From positions 1 through 64,000 of the IMG/VR virus record IMGVR_UViG_3300021142_000024: a stretch of DNA of 64,000 bases; one strand, written 5' to 3'. A model generated the notes under the pieces. The model ran no database searches. It was given only the letters and a program-made list of their open reading frames with translations, and was not told where the DNA came from. The number at the start of each line of letters is the position of its first letter. Positions within the stretch are counted from its first letter, which is position 1. Shown here piece by piece: positions 61,079-64,000 of the stretch. The DNA comes from a virus. Both the position numbers and the translations under genes were made by a program.

Positions 61079-63388
61079 TTAGTGGCCATCTTTCCAATTG
61101 TAGGCAATAGCTGGAGGTGCTTTAAGATCTATGCTTATTTTAGTAGTATTTTCCATACAATCTTGTACTATCTTAGCACAGATTTCTGCATCTTTTGCTG
61201 GCACTTCTGTAATAATCTGATCATGAATTTGTGCACATACCCAGCCATTTATACCTAAATCTTTGAGTCGTCTATTAATTGCAATGGCAGCACGGTTTAC
61301 TATAGATGCAGATAACCCCTGAATCTGTACATTTCTGGCATTATTAATACCATTAATATAGTCTCTATACAGCTTAGTAACTTTATCTTTACCGTATTGT
61401 TTAATTAATAATTGTCTAACTTGCCAATCAGTAATAGCCTCTCCTAGAGTATCATGTATCTTTTTAACCTTGTCTAAGTGACGTATACGACCTACTTGAG
61501 TTTTTACATACCCTAGATTTTGTGCATCATATTTAGATCTGTCCATCCACTCTTTTAGTGCAGGAAATCCATTAAGATAACCATCTACTAAAACTTGTGC
61601 CTGTTTTGCTGGTATACCTAGATTCATACCAAGTGCATAAGCTCCCATACCATAAGGAATACCTAGAGCATAGGCTTTGGCTTTATTTCTAAGTTTTGGC
61701 GCCTGCTTTCTTAAGAAATTTTCTGCTTTTTTATCAGGGGAGTATTGATCTAATTTTTCTGTTTTTATTGCGATAGTAGAGTAGAAGTCCCAGTTATTCC
61801 TAAAGATGTCCTTGAGTCCATCATCTCCAGATACATGTGCGAATACATGTGGCTCAAGAGACTCATAGTCACAATCTATAAATTTATTATCTGTATCTGG
61901 AATAAAGAATGCTCTTACTAGATTTGTATATTCTACTACTATAGGATCATCATCGCCTTCTTCTTTAGGTCTAGGTAATTGCTGAGAGTCTGAACCATAT
62001 CTTCCAGAGACTGTGCCATGCTGTTTATAATAAAAGAAATATCGACCATCTTCATGTGCTTCTAAGAATCTATCCATATAAGTAGATCTTATTTTTAGTA
62101 ACTTACCATATATCCTTAGATTTTTAGCCCATTCATATTTATCTGAAATACTTTGAATAAGTTCATCATCAAATTGTGGTTTGCCTCCTGGTGTACTTGA
62201 TAGTGATTTTATACCTAGTGCATTGAATGCAATATCTCCCATTTGATCTTTAGACTGTATATTAAAAAATAGTCCATCATTATCGTCTTTCCATAGTTTA
62301 AGACTAATTGCTTGAATATCAGAATCTTCTAATAAAAAATCATGACCTTCAATTAAAAATCTCTGTGCTGGTGAAGCGGGCAATAAAGTTAGATTTGATC
62401 TTGTAATATTATATTTTCCAGTTTTTTCAGATTTTGGAAGTGGTAATTTATAATAATCTGCAATAGCTTGAGCAAATTTGCCTTTATTACTTACTGGCCA
62501 CTCTTGTTGAGCCTTATTTAATATCCAAGTTTTAACTTGTTGTTTTGATAGTAGATCTTTAGTAATTATATCTATATACTTGCTCATCTCCACATTTATC
62601 TTTTCTCTTGAAGATTTAATGAGTTCAATATCTAATTTTACCCCCTTATCTTCCATAGGTATAGTTACTTCTTTATAAAGAGGCATAACCTCATCATTAA
62701 AAAAGAAATTAGTCAAACCCTGTTCTTCAATCTTAGTAAGATAGTAATCATATATCCTAAGAGTTAAGTCAACGTCAGCACAGGCGTATTTTGAGAGTAT
62801 ATCAAGATCAGCTTTCCAAATCTCATAATTGTCTTTTGTAATACTGCCCCCATTTCTTTTTATAGACTCTTTAAGTTCTATCTGCTCTTGATTAGCCTCA
62901 CTAGATACATCAATGCCAATTTCAGATTGTATGCTTTTAGCCACCTCTTTAAGTGCAAAAGACCCACCTCCATTTTCTGAATTTACACCCTCTTCTTGAA
63001 TAGTATGCACCATAAGTATAGTATCTGCATGAATACTATTAATAAGATCTACTCCATAAAAATTCTTAACGAATCTGGCATCGAAAGATAAGTTATGCCC
63101 TATAATTTTTTTATCAATTAATAGTGCAATAATTCTCTTAGCTATATCATGGCATAGCACACCCTCTATCTTAGAGTCTATAAGCAGACCATCTTGAAGG
63201 ATCATAGTAGGCATATAGTAACCATGATCCCTTTCTCCAGTAATAGAGAATCCTATAATTTTACCTTTTCTGGGATTTAGAGAGTTTGTTTCAGTATCAA
63301 ATGCAATTATATCATGCTTTTGAATGTGAGCTATCATCTCCTTGACGCTCGCTAAAGTATTTACTGTTAAATATTGTCTCTGAGTCAT
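61079..63388 (-). CDS. polA: DNA polymerase I (family A) with 3'-5' exonuclease
   Basis: 769 aa. Exonuclease domain: IAFDTETNSLNP (Asp31, Glu33), HNLSFDARFVK, YACADVDLTLRIYDYYL. Polymerase domain: GTVSGRYGSDSQ, motif A FIDCDYESLEPHVFAHVSGD (~505), motif B RNKAKAYALGIPYGMGAYAL, motif C CAQIHDQIITEVP (His722, Asp723). Motif C has Gln724 where most family A enzymes have Glu. There is no 5'-3' exonuclease domain, as in other phage PolA. Replicates the genome. Confidence 0.95.
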   Translation of the reverse strand: MTQRQYLTVNTLASVKEMIAHIQKHDIIAFDTETNSLNPRKGKIIGFSITGERDHGYYMPTMILQDGLLIDSKIEGVLCHDIAKRIIALLIDKKIIGHNLSFDARFVKNFYGVDLINSIHADTILMVHTIQEEGVNSENGGGSFALKEVAKSIQSEIGIDVSSEANQEQIELKESIKRNGGSITKDNYEIWKADLDILSKYACADVDLTLRIYDYYLTKIEEQGLTNFFFNDEVMPLYKEVTIPMEDKGVKLDIELIKSSREKINVEMSKYIDIITKDLLSKQQVKTWILNKAQQEWPVSNKGKFAQAIADYYKLPLPKSEKTGKYNITRSNLTLLPASPAQRFLIEGHDFLLEDSDIQAISLKLWKDDNDGLFFNIQSKDQMGDIAFNALGIKSLSSTPGGKPQFDDELIQSISDKYEWAKNLRIYGKLLKIRSTYMDRFLEAHEDGRYFFYYKQHGTVSGRYGSDSQQLPRPKEEGDDDPIVVEYTNLVRAFFIPDTDNKFIDCDYESLEPHVFAHVSGDDGLKDIFRNNWDFYSTIAIKTEKLDQYSPDKKAENFLRKQAPKLRNKAKAYALGIPYGMGAYALGMNLGIPAKQAQVLVDGYLNGFPALKEWMDRSKYDAQNLGYVKTQVGRIRHLDKVKKIHDTLGEAITDWQVRQLLIKQYGKDKVTKLYRDYINGINNARNVQIQGLSASIVNRAAIAINRRLKDLGINGWVCAQIHDQIITEVPAKDAEICAKIVQDCMENTTKISIDLKAPPAIAYNWKDGH

Positions 63389-63566
63389 GACTTTTATTTT
63401 TATAGGGAAGTAATCTATTTAGTGCACCTTGTCGTCTTTGGCATCCACAGTCCTGTAAACCTAGTATTTTTTTAGCAAACCATGAAGAAAATTTATCAAG
63501 TCCAAAGAAATGCGTAAATTTAGCTACAGTGTCTCCAAAACCTCTACTGCTTATCTTGTTTTTCAT
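63312..63566 (-). CDS. Small conserved phage protein (84 aa)
   Basis: GFGDTVAKFTHFFGLDKFSS, WFAKKILGLQDCGCQRRQGA, LNRLLPYK form a pattern I know from many phages (GxGDTIxK ... DCGCxxRxxxLN). Function unknown. It overlaps the start of the polymerase gene by 77 bases. Confidence 0.72.
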   Translation of the reverse strand: MKNKISSRGFGDTVAKFTHFFGLDKFSSWFAKKILGLQDCGCQRRQGALNRLLPYKNKSHDSETIFNSKYFSERQGDDSSHSKA

Positions 63567-63741
63567 CTATCTTTTTTTCTAATACAGTCAATGCACTTGC
63601 TACACCTATTACTATATTGTGTATTTGTAATTCTAATTGAACTTTAAGTGATTTTATTTTAGACCACTGATACACTTGCAATATTATCAGCAATAAGATA
63701 ATTGATAAATAAATATTCTCTGTTGTTATAGTAAATGTCAT
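63544..63741 (-). CDS. Small TM plus coiled-coil protein (65 aa)
   Basis: One TM helix (IYLSIILLLIILQVYQW) followed by a helix to the end. Overlaps the next gene by 23 bases. May be membrane-anchored; unknown role. Confidence 0.55.
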   Translation of the reverse strand: MTFTITTENIYLSIILLLIILQVYQWSKIKSLKVQLELQIHNIVIGVASALTVLEKKIDEKQDKQ

Positions 63742-63791
63742 ATTTAAATCTATGATTTTTTTATAACATTATTAAATATTTCTTATGAGTA

Positions 63792-64000
63792 TTATAATTC
63801 TATACTCAATCTTTTAAGAAATCTCTTATATAATTGCTCATCAGTTGACCAAGCCTTAATCTTGACCAGCTCAGAATAAAAATTATCTCTTGCTGTCTCA
63901 ATTCTGTCTTTTATCCACGGTCCTCTTAGGAATAAAAAAGGAACTGCTGTATTTTTATACTTATTATATACCTCATCGTAGCTCTTAGTCTTTATGTCAG
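63792..64000 (-). CDS. C-terminal part of a protein cut by the right edge
   Basis: 69 codons to the TAA at 63792..63794, with ...FLFLRGPWIKDRIETARDNF, KAWSTDEQLYKRFLKRLSI; helical and basic. The N-terminus is outside the window, so no family can be assigned. Confidence 0.6.
   Translation of the reverse strand, partial: DIKTKSYDEVYNKYKNTAVPFLFLRGPWIKDRIETARDNFYSELVKIKAWSTDEQLYKRFLKRLSIEL

Overview
This 64 kb window is AT-rich, very densely packed and almost entirely transcribed from the minus strand; only one convincing protein gene (30270..30593) lies on the plus strand. The gene content (PolA-type DNA polymerase, thymidylate synthase, dUTPase, dCMP deaminase, RNA ligase, homing endonucleases, a tRNA array, ClpP-like protease, GroEL/GroES, dozens of tiny orphan genes) indicates a large lytic tailed bacteriophage. 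The host is probably a member of the Bacteroidetes/Flavobacteriia. Promoters read TAnnTTTG or the close variant TTACTTTTAC, leaders are A-rich with few Shine-Dalgarno sequences, and the tmRNA tag ends in AMAA, as in some members of that phylum. No terminase, portal, capsid or tail gene was recognised, so the virion genes must lie mostly outside the window.

Layout, left to right. (1) 1..13.8 kb: a UvdE gene cut by the left edge, ThyA, an RNA ligase, many small unknown genes, a possible lysis-type group (two-TM holin-like protein, metallophosphoesterase, two overlapping spanin-like proteins, a small lipoprotein), tRNA-Glu, a phage tmRNA, an ADP-ribosyltransferase-like protein, a DinG/XPD-type helicase and a YkuK-type RNase H-like protein. 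(2) 13.8..16.8 kb: 19 further tRNA genes in two blocks split by a Vsr-like homing endonuclease. (3) 16.8..31.1 kb: a block of small genes, most with their own copy of one promoter (TTACTTTTAC plus a conserved leader) and several with their own terminator. It includes a RecA-like ATPase, a DUF932 protein, two beta-helix repeat proteins and an ECF sigma factor. (4) 31..38.7 kb: repeat-bearing noncoding DNA and further small accessory genes, with a somewhat less AT-rich island at 32.6..35.2 kb. (5) 38.7..51.8 kb: a helix-turn-helix repeat protein, a ClpP-like protease and a long glycosyltransferase / methyltransferase / nucleotide-sugar reductase cluster. (6) 51.8..64 kb: nucleotide and DNA metabolism: a Cas4/RecB-like nuclease, thioredoxin, a PD-(D/E)XK protein, a thymidylate-synthase-family hydroxymethylase fused to a large unknown domain, dCMP deaminase, dUTPase, an SGNH-like protein, GroEL, GroES and DNA polymerase I.

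The genes suggest three linked programmes. One takes over translation: about 20 tRNAs including an initiator, a tmRNA and an RNA ligase. One remodels nucleotide pools, possibly making a modified pyrimidine for the phage DNA. One makes or transfers glycans. The most unusual items are the tmRNA with a predicted 25-residue tag, a tRNA with a long variable arm but an Asn anticodon, a possible -1 frameshift site (AAATTTA) in one small gene, the promoter array together with a phage ECF sigma factor, and the hydroxymethylase fusion with Asp at the dUMP-binding Asn position.
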